Source of the DNA: Cunninghamia lanceolata | Lineage: Eukaryota > Streptophyta > Pinopsida > Cupressales > Cupressaceae | Direction: 5' to 3' | Length of the DNA stretch: 64,000 nucleotides | Assembly: GCA_027924645.1 (NCBI GenBank) | Contig: BSBN01000233.1 | Location: forward strand, 6,776,501 to 6,840,500 | Shown: piece by piece, positions 1 through 11,431 of the stretch | Layout of the letters: each line of letters opens with the position of its first letter | How positions within the stretch are numbered: the stretch's first letter is position 1 | The notes under the pieces: generated by a model | Databases searched by the model: none | Told to the model about the DNA's origin: nothing | What the model saw: the letters and a program-made list of their open reading frames with translations, nothing else | Made by a program: the position numbers and the translations under genes

Positions 1-193
1 AGTGGACTAGGAGATGTGTAGGATGGTGGGTGGTATGATAGTGATGTGTGTTGGTTTGAAGATATAGCTTGAGGATGAGATCCATATAGGTGTTTAAGTT
101 CTTCTATGTTTTCATCATCTGAGTATGATAGGGATAATGGTTGAATTGGAGATGGAGGGTAGTTTAACCTAGGCTTATTGATTATTAAGACCA

Positions 194-429
194 TTTTGAC
201 AAGGAAAATGCAAGAAATGGAAAGTTCTAATCACTATGTTTTTGGGATTTTTTGATTTGGACAAGGAAAATGCGATAAGGGAAAGTGTAAGCACTATGTT
301 TTTGGGATTTTTTTAAAAAAAATTTGACAAGGAAAAGGTAGGTTCTAATCACTATGTTTTTTGGGATTTTTTGATTTTTTGACAAGAATTTTGGACTCTT
401 GGATTTGCTTTGTGACAAGAAAAATACAA
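194..429. repeat. Short tandem array, about 60-65 bp unit, 3-4 copies
   Basis: Units begin with a TTTGACAAGGAAAA motif and end with CACTATGTTTTTGGGATTTTT. Three nearly complete units and one partial unit can be followed, differing by a few substitutions and by the length of T or A runs. Confidence 0.75.
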
Positions 430-1256
430 TAGGTAATAGATAGAATGATAGTTTTTAACCAAAGTGTGTATGTTTGAGGCTCCTAAGAGCCCAAGTTTTC
501 ATAGGTATAAACACAATTGTATGCACATCAAGCACTTTCTATCCATAAAGACAAGGTTTCACTACGATAAATCAACCCACATGTGGAATCTCCATCGACT
601 CATATGTCATCACACCTAGTATGGGTGTGTACATTTTTTCATCTTTGCAAGAGAGGATAGATAGGGACCTCCAGGACTGGAAGGATGACCCAATCACCCT
701 TTCCCTGGAAAGCTACAAGCAGCTTATGCTATGCTAGGGAGTTGTGTCTCATCTCAAAGGATCCTTATGGTGAGTAATCTTGGGGCAAAACTTGCTATGC
801 CCTTGCACTGAAAGTTATCACAGCATTTGGAGGTGAGTCACATGGACACTAACTACAAGGTTGCTAGTTACTTCGGGGGACCAACGCCTTGCGAGCATCT
901 GACAAGCTACTAAAAATTTTAACCAATTCTACTAAGAGTCTCATATACCTCACATGATGTAAAAATCATTTTCACAAAGTTTTGGTATGCCTCTTTTCAA
1001 TTTGGCACTGTAAGGCAAGGCTAATGATGGTTATGTCTTGTCTTTCACTACAACCAATTTATATAGTAGTTTGAAGGAAAGATCCGCTTAGGGTCGTCCC
1101 TTTTGGATGAAGCGCAATCTAAAAGTAATCCCTTCTAAAGGATGATAACATACATGAAGCAATAAAATGAATAACTTAAATGTTTTTTATTCCTAAGAGC
1201 ATGTTACCGTGCAAAGGAAGAGCATACACATTTAAGAAATTCTAAACACAAAAGAC

Positions 1257-1460
1257 ACATGTAAATTCCTTTAAGCAAAATTAAAATGTGAGTTCTAAGA
1301 TTTAGTGATATTCCAGATTACAAATACATGTCAATTCCCTTAAGCAAAAAATGAAATGTGAATCCTAAGAATGAGTGATAATTCAAATTACACATACATG
1401 TCAATTCCCTTAAGCAAAATGAAGTGTGAATCCTAAGACTTAGTGATAATTAAGATTTGT
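1257..1460. repeat. Tandem array, 69-70 bp unit, 3 copies
   Basis: The motif ACATGTCAATTCCCTTAAGC recurs at about 1257, 1326 and 1396. Each copy is followed by a GTGAATCCTAAGA-like segment and a TTAGTGATAATT-like segment. The spacing is a constant 69-70 bp and the copies differ at several positions. Confidence 0.8.
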
Positions 1461-1819
1461 CTTTAGCATACATCCTACATCAAATCACATTAGCAGTCTT
1501 AATTTGTTTTTTTGGCTAAGGTGTAAGATGCACAATCGTTAGTTTCAACACCAAAGAAGTGGTTAAGGAAAAAAATCAAAAACTGTGGACAAAACAATAA
1601 AAATAGCAGATACAAAACTGATAATGAGCATAACAAACAAAAAAGAATAATAGTCAGTAATGAAATCCCCTATTTTTACCTTCCTACATAGGTGTGTCGA
1701 TAGAGAGCAAGGGCATGTTGACTAAATGCATAGGCATGTCGACCACAAACAAAGATGTGCTTTCATAAATTTTGAATTTACCAGTCATAGGCGGAGATAC
1801 AGATCATAGGCACGCTTAT

Positions 1820-3312
1820 TGTTAGCAAGAGAAACTGCTATGAAGACAAGTTGAGTGTTGTCATTGATGGAAACAAGATAAGGAGAACACATTAGTATGA
1901 CAGAAAGACATAACTCTGGAAGTTCATTTGTGATTGGGAACAAGGCACAAGTCTGAAAAGCCCTAAATTGGCTAAGTATTGGAAGTGTTTAGGTATGAGA
2001 TAGAAAAAGGATTAGCACTCCTCCACAAGTAAAGATATGAAGATGTGGCTCATGTATGATGTTCATACTTATCTATTGATGTTACATTCCAATAATTAAG
2101 TCATGACTTTCTCCGGAAGTCATCTGATGAAAAGACTAAGTCCAGATCTGTAAAAGCAAGATAGAGACAGTGGATAATGTTGAACAAATTGGTCTGCATT
2201 CCTCCGTATTAGCATGTTTTATTCTACAATTCTGAAGTAAGATAGATATAGGTAATGAATATCAGAATCCAAGTTTTTAGGTCTGGAAGCGTAGCAAATC
2301 TCATTCTATAGGCTCTCCAATATCGACATCCAGTTTGATAGTGTTCCAGTGTGACAGTACATCAAGTCAAAGGTTCGCATCTTGGCATATAGATTTATCT
2401 TATTCTGTAGAGTTGAAGACATGTCAAGAGATCAATAATGATTTCTAAATATGATTCATGAAGTCCCATTTGGTCCACAACATAAGTTGTGATGTGACAG
2501 AGGAACCTATCATATATGTTATGAAGGAACAAGCCGACATGATGGTTAATTCCTTATGAGGAGAATAAATATGAGTCGGTTGATAAATGTAAGTGGTTGT
2601 ATGATTAAAGATAACACATATGAAGACATGTGCATGATGATTTGGATCCACATTGAAGATTTAACACAAAAACAAGCTGACAGGATATAACACTTGGTAT
2701 ACACGTTTCACAATTTGCTTGCCGACCTGATCATGAGAAAGATTTAGTTGCGGATATAAATAGAGAATAGATTTCGGTGTTTGATAATGTGTGTGTGTGC
2801 AATGTGATGTATATGAATATGAAATATGTGAAGATAGAATGGTTGTACTAAACAAAGAGAGATCTTGAGCATATGTAAGAGCGTAGTAGAGAAATAGGGG
2901 CAGATTGAAATGAAGAGTTCTGAATCAGTATTTATGAGCTTAATTGGAACTATCACCATGCATATGTAGATGTAATCACAATAGTTCATTCTTAGCAGCG
3001 AGCCACCCTTCTTCTTTCTTCTTCAATTTAGCAGTGAGCTCCGACCAGTGAGCCCTAAGGTAGTGAGCATTTTTGTATTTCGGTATTGTGCTATAATAAT
3101 GTATTGAGAGATAACACTCTCCGTGGTTTTTCCCTCTTTGAGTTTTCCACATAAAAATCTTGGTGTTCATGTGTTATGTCTTTGTGGTTGTTGTTCATTT
3201 GTTTAATCTACTTTCACATAATTGAATTTGGTAAATAGATAAAATAGAAAGTGCATAATTGGTTTTGTAGAACACTGATTCACCCCCCTCTTAGTGTTCA
3301 CTATATTCAACA
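1820..3312 (+). repeat. 5' LTR of element A
   Basis: It is 1493 bp, TG...CA. It contains a TATA box at 2755, a run of degenerate CAGTGAGCC repeats at about 2994-3070, and the U5 motif GTGGTTTTTCCC...TTTTCCACATAAAA shared with elements B and C. The primer site follows directly. Confidence 0.9.
2755..2762 (+). promoter_or_regulatory. TATA box of element A 5' LTR
   Basis: TATAAATA lies at the place where the transcript start of a plant copia LTR is expected. It is retained at 9412-9419 in the 3' LTR. Confidence 0.55.
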
Positions 3313-3314
3313 AT

Positions 3315-3325
3315 TGGTATCAGAG
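3315..3325 (+). other. Primer-binding site of element A
   Basis: TGGTATCAGAG lies two bases after the LTR end and is complementary to the 3' end of plant initiator tRNA-Met. The next base is T, where the full match would be C. Confidence 0.85.
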
Positions 3326-3380
3326 TAAGGTTCTTTGGAAGAAGCTTAATAGCTTGAGGAAGATCTGGGAAGGTGTTCTC

Positions 3381-4538
3381 ATGGTAGCAAAAATGTATCT
3401 CACTTATCCTGAAACAAGTCATCCTAGTAGCATTGTGATTGGTGATCATGTTTATGTCAACAATGAACAATTTGAATCATCTCTAGAAGATCTTGACAAC
3501 TCTAAGGCTGACATCAAGGGTTTAGAGGAGAGTCTCAAAGAAGCAGATGATTGCATTCTAAAATTGAAAGAACAAATCAGTAAATCTTAGGAAAGAAGGA
3601 GAGAATTATGTGAGCAACTATAACAAGCAAGTGAATCCACATAGAGTCTTCTTAGGGGCAATGAAGAAAAGACCAAGAATGAGGAATGTCTGAATCAAAT
3701 TGTGAAGGACAAGTTAGAGGAATGTGAAAAATTGGGGAAAGAAGTTTTGCTCTTAAAGTTTGATCTAGAAGTAGCCAACAACTACAAAGAAAAATTCAAA
3801 ATAAGCTCTGCAAAACTTGATGAGTTGCTAGCCAGTCAGAAGTATCCATATGATAAACAAGGTTTGGGATTTGAAAAGGAAGAAAGTTCAAATTAAGGGC
3901 AAGACAGATCTAAAAAAGGAAGAGGCAGAGACTATCCAGTAAGGAATCAAAGAAGAAGACCTAAAGGACCTCCGGTTAGGAAACCAAATGCACAAAGGCA
4001 CCCATCTTTCAATGGTCATTGTTTCAAATGCAATAAGTATGGTCATAGGGCTACTCAGTGTAGAAGCACAATAAATCAAAATGCTCCATCTTTTTCTGGT
4101 CAATGTTTCAATTGCAAAATGATTGGTCATAAAGCAAATGAGTGTAGAAGTGTGTCAAGAAATGTGCCAAATTATTCAAAGAATGGTCAATCTTTCAATG
4201 GCAAATGTTTTGTATGCAATAGATTTGGGCATAGGGCAAATCAATGCAAATCAAGACCAATTCCCAATTATAGAAGAAATCAAGGTTAGAGAAATGTTGT
4301 TTGTTTCAACTGTAACAAGTTCAGATACCTTGCTAGATTCTACAGAAGCAAAAATGTGGAAAGAAATTATCCTACAGAAAAGAGGAAAATAGAGTAGAAA
4401 GATGTTAAAGGCAAGAATAAGGTTGATCCTATTGAAACCAAGAAGGAGATAAGTATGATCTGGATCAAAAAGGGTGTAAATGAGGTTAAGGATGAATCTA
4501 AACTAGCATATGGTGTAGATACTTCCTCTGGGAAGTAA
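3381..4538 (+). pseudogene. Degenerate gag with coiled coil and four zinc knuckles (element A)
   Basis: A single frame can be read from an ATG at 3381 to a stop at 4538, with about nine internal stop codons and no frameshift. The N-terminal part is charged and leucine-rich with coiled-coil character (about 3460-3860) and shows no similarity to the gag N-terminus of element B. A basic stretch follows. Then come four knuckle units at 4020-4061, 4104-4145, 4206-4247 and 4302-4343. The first three keep C-x2-C-x4-H-x4-C. In the fourth the His and the last Cys are replaced by Tyr. The same coiled-coil and four-knuckle arrangement is present in element C, including the KISS-x-KLDE motif. Several stops look like changed glutamine codons. 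The intact ancestor would have packaged element RNA; this copy cannot. Confidence 0.8.
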
Positions 4539-4982
4539 ATTGAGAGTTCTGGCTCAGGGGGGAGTGTTAAAAATCTAAATCCCCTAGCTAGAAAGTTGGT
4601 GCTGGAATCCAACACAGAGATATGTGATGGAATCCAACAAGATAAATCCTCTAAAAGAAAGACTGAAAGAAAATAAGCTAATGCAAAATATTGCAGAGCA
4701 ATTTTAATCAACTGCATCTATCAAAAGGGGAACATACAACTTTTTGGAACAAGCATTAATGACAACTAGGTTAAGTCATGCGGAGGATAAAAGGGAACTA
4801 GTTTAGTCTCAAAATCACTTTGCACCTGAAGCTATCAAGTGCTCAAAGAGATTGAAGCAAAATTTGAGCAATGACAACCAAGATTTGAAGTGTTTGGAGG
4901 AATTTTAAGAAAGGAAACCCTAACATAGTGGAACAAGGTATTTTCATTGAAATCCCATTTGTGAATTTGTTAAAATTCTACA
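4539..4982. other. Non-coding spacer with a purine tract between gag and the extra ORF of element A
   Basis: A CAGGGGGGAGTG tract lies at about 4550-4562, shortly after the gag stop. It resembles the polypurine tracts used to start plus-strand synthesis. The rest of the spacer shows no coding signal. Confidence 0.45.
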
Positions 4983-7969
4983 ATGGCAACTCTACAAGTC
5001 ATAGACATCACTGAATGACCTCAGCCTAAATTCAAGAAACACCCCTACAAGGCAACATAAGTAGATCCGATGGGTGCATTTTCTGACATTCCTCATGGAG
5101 TTCTGTATGTTGAGGATGTTAGGGCATATATTCATATTGCCCTAGATGAGCACAACGACATTTGTTTGTCAGACTTGTATCTCTAGCATCTAAGCAATGA
5201 CCAGTATGATCTCAAGGAAGAATACAAAGCCCTAAAGGAAAAGAAATTCATTCAATATGTGGATTTCCCTATGTTTACAGAGGATGAATGGGTAAGATTT
5301 GTACTAAGCTAAATCCATGACAAATTCATGTGGTTGGGACAACCCTTCAAAATTACAAAGGAAGCAATTAGGGCGGTAACAGGGTTAAATGATATCGGAA
5401 GCATGCCCATGTTAAAAGTCAAGAAGAACCAAACAGTTACAGAGGCCATTGGAGCACAATTCGACAAAAGGGAATTGACAATCAATGACATCATAGATCA
5501 TGTGGTAAAATTCACTTCCATGGTGATAGGTTACAAGGTCTATTTCACAAATCAGGAGAACTTTGTCTCTGGTACTGCAATTTACACCACCTAACAGATG
5601 ATTAAAGAGAATGTCAATTATGACTTGTGTTAGCTATTGCAGATTCAATTGATGGAGAATTTGAAGAAGATAAAGGAAAGAAAGAACTATCCATTCAAGT
5701 ATGGTACATTGATCATCTGTCTATTCTTCTATTTCTTGAAAGAATTACCCAACATGAACAATCTATTCTGGTTAAGTAGCAAACTAGTTGCTGTCCAAAT
5801 TAGAAATCACTTGAATAGCATTGGAAGTTCTAATGAGCAAAAGGTAGCACTGTGGGGGTATTTCAAAAAATTCCAGAGTAGGATGCATTCAAGGGAGAGA
5901 ATCCCAAAGAAAATTGTAGAAAAATACAAAGATACCATATGTTTTTATGGTCACCAAGGATCAATGTTTGATGGAAGCTGTGGAGCCCAGAATTGTATGG
6001 GTAATGCCTATGGGCTATGAAGTAGATGGTTTAATATTAGAAAATTATGCTCAACATCTGCTTAGCAAACCCCGTGATCCCAAGGAAGAAAGGTTTGGGA
6101 CATTTGAAGAGATAACTATAAAATTACATGTTGAATTCAGAAAACTTGAAATAACTAGAAAAGTTAGGAAAGAAGTGGAGGAGATTTCTGCAAAGTATGG
6201 CATCACTAGAGAACAATTGAAAGAATCAAGGCAAAAAGCAGCAGAAAAGGAGAAACAAAAAGAGAAATAGGATAATGATCCGAAAGAGTCCCAAATGAAA
6301 CAAGAAAGATCTAAAACAACTTAGAAAACATCAAGAAGTACTGCAACTTCCTCCAGACTCACAGAATCAATAAGTGTGGAACAATCACCAAGAAAATCCA
6401 CTGATAAAGAAGCAAAGAGGAAGAAGATGAAGGGAAAAAGACTGTATGTCAGTGTGGGTGGAAAGGACAAAGAAGAAACATAATCAGATAAGGAGATAAA
6501 GAAGATGAAAGTTGAGGTAGTCAAAGCCACAAGAAAGTCCTCTGGAATGGACAAATCAAACAAAAGGCAAAAGGTAAAAGAGCCTTATGTTGAAAAGGCT
6601 ACAATATCTCTTCAAGATGTACTAAAGTGTATGACAGTTGATGGGAAATTGAAGCCCATGATTGAATTTTATGATGAATACAATGATGCGGATAAGAGAA
6701 TCTTGGAAGAGGCTACAGTAAAATACTTAAACATCTTCAACAAGGCCCTCATTGAGATCATCTCTGATCTCCCTGAAAGTCTAGCCAGCATTTTGACCAT
6801 CAGAAAAGTGACTGCTAGGGCAAAGGATATTGAGCTAAGACAACATGTACTAACAAGATTATGTCCAGAAGTTACTCCGGAAGAAAAAAGACTTGATTTC
6901 TAAGGAAAACAAAGAAAAGTTTAGAACCAAAATGAGGATGAACTCATTAATGATGGGTGAAATTGACAAAGTGGTAAAAGAAATAGAGGAAATTATTTTG
7001 GAAGCACTGAAGAAATACAATCTTCCCACCACATATGACAATGAAGACAATAATGTTGGTGATAATACATCTGTTCTGAAAGTCAACATTGATGAGGAGA
7101 CAGATAAAGTTGACCAAATAGCTAAAGAAAAGGAAATTATTGCCTCTCCATAACATCAAACAGTGGATAATACTATTAAGGAGAAGACTGAGGAAGAAGA
7201 AATACCAACTGCACAAACCAGTTCCTCTCCGGCAATTCATATTGAAAAGGATTTGACAGAAGATGAACAGAAGGAGGACACAAACAAGGCCATGGACATT
7301 AATCCTCCAGAGTAGGAACATAAAAATGATATCTCTAGTGCAGCAAGAGACACTACAAAGGTAGTAAAAGAATTCTTGGAAAACGAGGAACTAGTTCTAG
7401 ATGAGCCTAAGTCAATCCAAGGTCTAATAAACTTAGATACAATGTCTCATGTTTAGATGCTCAAATTAGCTTTAGTTTCTCAAGCCATAGCAAGAAAAGA
7501 GATATTGAAGTCCCACATTGAGGACAGTGACCTCATCAATGAAGCATCCAGCATTTTAGAGAAGCTAGTGCCAACCTACCTGAAGGATACCTCTCTGTCT
7601 GCTTTAGGTCAACTCAAGGGACTTATACACTCTGTAAGTAAACACTTCGAATCCATTGAAATATCTTCTAAAACAAAAGTTAGACAAGAGTCCAATGAGA
7701 AAAGGTTAAATGAGTTGACAAAATTGATAGCTCTTGATAAGGTTCAGTTAGATAATGGGATACAGAGTATTCAAAGTGCTATTGTAGAAGCCGGTGATGT
7801 ATATAAATTATGTCTATCATGGCTAGAAATTACAAAGAAGATAGAAGAAAATATTAAGGAATTGGAAGAAAAACTGTTGAATATCTCTACGTCTTTTGAT
7901 CCTGTAAATGAATCAATCAGTAAGAGAGAAGCTCAAGTCATCAACATTCACAATGAATTAATGGTCTAA
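4983..7969 (+). pseudogene. Long decayed ORF of unknown function carried by element A in place of pol
   Basis: Starting at an ATG at 4983, a protein-like frame of about 990 codons can be followed to 7969. It is broken by roughly a dozen stop codons and two frameshifts, near 5945 and 6890. Several stops sit where a glutamine codon (CAA or CAG) is one change away. The first third contains a globular-looking part with the motif GQPFKITKEAIRAVTGL (about 5334-5384). That motif recalls the N-terminus of plant transposon-associated proteins of unknown function; this likeness is tentative. A Lys/Glu-rich coiled segment follows (about 6150-6600), then acidic low-complexity sequence (7150-7330) and a final helical coiled-coil part (7457-7969). 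No RT, IN, protease or zinc-knuckle motif is seen. Position between gag and the 3' purine tract matches where env-like or captured ORFs lie in some plant retroelements. Confidence 0.6.
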
Positions 7970-8477
7970 TAAATCAGAAGTATCAAATAAAGAGTAGAAT
8001 AGGACAATTGATAGGACTAATTAGTCTCAAAATAGAGTCAATGACTAAGCTTGTAGCTGAAGCATAGCTTGTTGCACAAACTACCGCATCATCAGATTTG
8101 CAAAAGATAGAAACTTTAGTTTTTCTACTCAACGGACATATACAAATTTTGTATGGTGCTGAAAAGAGCTAGGATGTTGAGATAGCTCAAATAAATAACA
8201 TCTTTAGTGACATTCTTCAGTATATGTAACATAAAGTAGAAAACTATACTTGTAAATATGTGGCAAAGTACATAAATTTTTTGAAGTCTTGACAATTCTT
8301 TTTGGTTCTGGATCACACCCTTTGCCATTGATGTCAAAGGGGGAGAACAAGATTAGTGAAAAATGGATAAACATCTCAAGAGGAGAATAAATATAGAAGT
8401 GTATATAGTAAGGGGGAGCATTTTTTATAATAAAACATTTTTCACTAAGTGTTGCCATCAATGCCAAAGCGGGAGAT
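7970..8477 (+). other. 3' non-coding block of element A with hairpins and polypurine tracts
   Basis: It contains the hairpin CCCTTTG (8318-8324) / CAAAGGG (8335-8341) followed by GGGAGA. A terminal purine tract at about 8466-8476 abuts the 3' LTR. Both are shared with elements B and C. Confidence 0.7.
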
Positions 8478-9992
8478 TGTTGGCAAGAGACACTGCTATA
8501 AAGACAAGCTGAGTGTTGTCATTGATGGAAACAAGATAAGGAGAACACATCAGTATCACAAAAAGACATAACTCTGGAAGTTCATTTGTGATTGGGAACA
8601 AGGCACAAGTTTGAAAAGCCCTAAATTGGCAAAGTACTGGAAGTGTTTAGGTATGAGACAGAAAAAGGATCAGTACTCCTCTGCAAGTTAAGATATGAAG
8701 ATGTAGCTTAGGTATGATGTTCAAATTTATCTATTGATGTTACATTTCAATAATTAAGTCATGACTTTCTCTGGAAGTCATCTGATGAAAAGACTAAGTC
8801 TGGATTTGCAAAAGTAAGACAGAGATAGTGGATAACACTGAGCAAATTGATCTGCATTCCTCTACATTAGCATGTTTTATTCTATGATTCTGAAGTAAGA
8901 TAGAGATAGGTAATGAATATCATTATCCAAGTTTGTAGCTCCATAAGCACAATAGATCACATTCTACAGGCTCTCCAATACTGGCATCAAGTTTGACAGT
9001 GTTCTAGTGTGAGAGTACATCAAATCAAAGGTCCACATCTTGGCATACAGATTTATCTTATTCTGTAGAGTTGAAGACATGTCAATAGATCAATAATGAT
9101 TGCTAAATATGATTCATAAAGTCCCATTTGGTTTGCAGCATAAGTTGTGATGTGACAGAGGAACCTATCACATATGTTATGAAAGAATAAGCTGACAGGA
9201 TGGTTAATTCCTTACAAGGAGAAGAAATATGAGTTGGTTGATAAATATAAGTGGTTGTATGATTAGATCTGACACATATGAAGACATGTGCATGATCGTT
9301 TGGATCTACATTGAAGATTTAATACAAAAACAAGTCGACAGGATATAACACTTGGTATACACATTTTACAGTTTGCTTGCCGACCTGATCATGAGAAAGA
9401 TTAGTTGTGGATATAAATAGAGAATGGATTTTGGTGTTTGAGAATGTGTGTGTGTGCAATGTGATGTATATGAATGTGAAATATGTGAAGATAGAATGGC
9501 CCCAGCAAATAAAGAGAGATCTTGAGCATATATAAGAGTAGAGCAAAGAAACAGGGGCAGACTGAAATGAAGAGTTCTGAGTCAGTATTTATGAGCTTAA
9601 TTGGAACTATCACCATGAATATGTAGATACAATCACAATAGTTCATTCTTAGTAGTGAGCCACCCTTCTTTTTCTTTCTTCTTCAATTTGGCAGTGAGCC
9701 TTTTCTTGAGTAGTGAGCTCCAGGCAGTGAGCCCTAAGATAGTGAGCCTTTTTGTATTTCGGTATTGTGCTGTAATAATGTATTGAGAGCTAACACTCTC
9801 TGTGGTTTTTCCCTCTTTGGGTTTTCCACATAAAAATCTTGGTGTTCATGTGTTATGTCTTTGTGGTTGTTGTTCATTTGTTTAATCTGCTTTCACATAA
9901 TTGAATTTGGTAAATGGATAAAAGAGAAAGTGGATAATTGGTTTTGTAGAACATTAATTTACCCCCCCTCTTATTGTTCACTATATTCAACA
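8478..9992 (+). repeat. 3' LTR of element A
   Basis: It is 1515 bp, collinear with 1820-3312 but about 8 percent diverged in the part compared. It has a TATA box at 9412 and GTGAGCC repeats at about 9652-9750, with one more repeat unit than the 5' LTR. Confidence 0.9.
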
Positions 9993-10577
9993 CTTCTACA
10001 ATACACAGGCGCGCTTCCAAAACTTTCAACACAACCTGCTAAAAAATAGAGAGATACAAACAAACAGGGTGATTTGTTGAGGGTTTTGGTGATCTAGAGG
10101 TCAAGAATGAGGGATCTGAGGTTCTGTAAGTTGTTTTCTAATTCTCCTAACATAGATGCACTTTTGCGAAGCAAAGGTGTACTTTTGTATAGGAATGGTT
10201 TTGGGTTCTAAAATCAAGGTCAACACCTGAAAAAACACAAAATTATTAACATGAACAGATAGGTAGGATTCTTATCCAAGCATAAGAATCATAAAACATG
10301 AAAAATCCACTAAAAAAGAGTCTCGATCTGCAAGAATAAGATATCAATGTGTGTCAAACACATGCTCACTTTTAAACATGGGGGCGTCGACCTACTACGC
10401 AGGAGCGTCGACCTACTGTATAGGCATACTGACTTGATGCATAGGTGCACTGACACCTCACGTGGGCATGCATTTGCAGTCACATGCATGCTCTAATCCT
10501 GTAGAAAAATTCTATACAGAAATCTCCACAAAAATATTAGTTTTTAGGGACGTGGATCCCACCAGGCGTGCCAAAAT
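9993..10577 (-). other. Leader of older minus-strand gypsy-like element (right part)
   Basis: It lies between the right end of element A and the LTR at 10578-11431. Reading the minus strand from the LTR, a primer-site-like motif is followed by about 580 bp without a clear ORF. GTCGAC-containing units repeat at 10385-10420. Confidence 0.45.
10558..10573 (-). other. Putative primer-binding site (minus strand)
   Basis: On the minus strand this reads TGGCACGCCTGGTGGG, immediately inside the LTR. Element E has a very similar TGGCACACCCTGTGGG at the same relative place, and the type is common in plant gypsy elements. Confidence 0.55.
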
Positions 10578-11431
10578 ATATTGGTTAAAATCTGAATATG
10601 TAAATAATATGAAAGAAACACAAAATACAAAGCAAATTACCTTTAAGCATACACAAACAAACCAAACAAATCGAGTGTATCGAGATAGCACTCAAATCTT
10701 GAATCAAATGCTCTTTTCTCTTGAGATGTGGATTGCTCTATATTGTCAAGCGTGAATATGATCTCCCGAGAATGATTGCGATAACATAAGTTTACTAATG
10801 CGAGAGATACTGAGAAATGGATAACGAAATTTGATTTATAGACTTGTGAGACAACATATCAATGGTTGAGGATGATTAGAAAGATCAACAGTTGTGAATG
10901 GTTGAGAGAATGTGCGCGAATGAGTTAAGGACAAGTGTCCAAGCTTTCTCATGGATCAAGGGAGTTAATAGAATTGATTGGAAAGTTGACTGAGTTGATT
11001 AATCAAATGACTAGGTTGATTGGCTTGTTAACAAATTAGATTAATTTGTTAACTGATTTGATTGACTTAGTTAACTAATTTGATTGATTAGTTATCTGAA
11101 TTGATTAAGAGTGAAATATGGATGAGAGGGAATAATAGGGAATTAAATAAACTAATTATTTAATTTCATGCACATGTGTTAAATGAATTAAATATTAAAT
11201 TTAATTCATTTTGGAGGAAAATATTAATTAAATAAATAATTTGAATTTATTTATTTAAATTGGAGGAAAATTGATTTAATTAAATAATCAGAATTATTTA
11301 ATCAAATATGGAGGATAAATCAATGATGATTGATAGAAGAACTTAATCAAATAATTAAGAATTATTTAATTAATGTGAAGTATGGTAGATGAAAGCTTGA
11401 TCTAGGAACGGGTCAATTTTAGGTGTCTACA
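10578..11431 (-). repeat. LTR of an older minus-strand Ty3/gypsy-like element
   Basis: On the minus strand the segment starts TGTAGACACCTAAAATTG, a common start of plant gypsy LTRs, and runs to the primer-site motif at 10573. It holds imperfect repeats of a GTTAACTAATTTGATTGATT-type unit (10970-11110) and several AT-rich inverted repeats (11220-11380). The partner LTR is not found and may lie left of the window. Confidence 0.6.

Larger units (their letters stand above)
1..1819 (-). other. Degenerate interior of an older minus-strand LTR element (left part)
   Basis: No intact reading frame is recognised. The part next to element A (about 1660-1819) carries the same GTCGAC / CATAGGC motifs as the sequence on the far side of element A (about 10000-10470), so both are read as one leader or interior split by A. 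Two short tandem arrays lie inside and are listed separately. In 430-1256 I see nothing that can be named. Assignment to the element whose LTR is at 10578-11431 is inference from position and shared motifs. Confidence 0.35.
1820..9992 (+). mobile_element. Element A: non-autonomous Ty1/copia-type LTR retrotransposon with an extra decayed ORF
   Basis: Two direct LTRs (1820-3312 and 8478-9992) start TGTT and end AACA. A primer-binding site follows the left LTR and a purine-rich tract precedes the right one. The flanks are CTTAT (1815-1819) and CTTCT (9993-9997), a likely 5-bp target duplication with one change. The interior holds a degenerate gag with four zinc-knuckle units and then a roughly 3-kb decayed frame (4983-7969). 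No protease, integrase, reverse transcriptase or RNase H is present, so the element must have depended on proteins made elsewhere. The two LTRs differ at about 23 of the first 280 positions compared by eye, so the insertion is old. Copia rather than gypsy is inferred from the LTR, primer site and 3' block shared with element B. Confidence 0.88.

Noticed and set aside
194..1460. Short direct repeats as a possible CRISPR array
   Set aside because: The units are contiguous tandem copies with no unique spacers, and the context is a plant nuclear genome.
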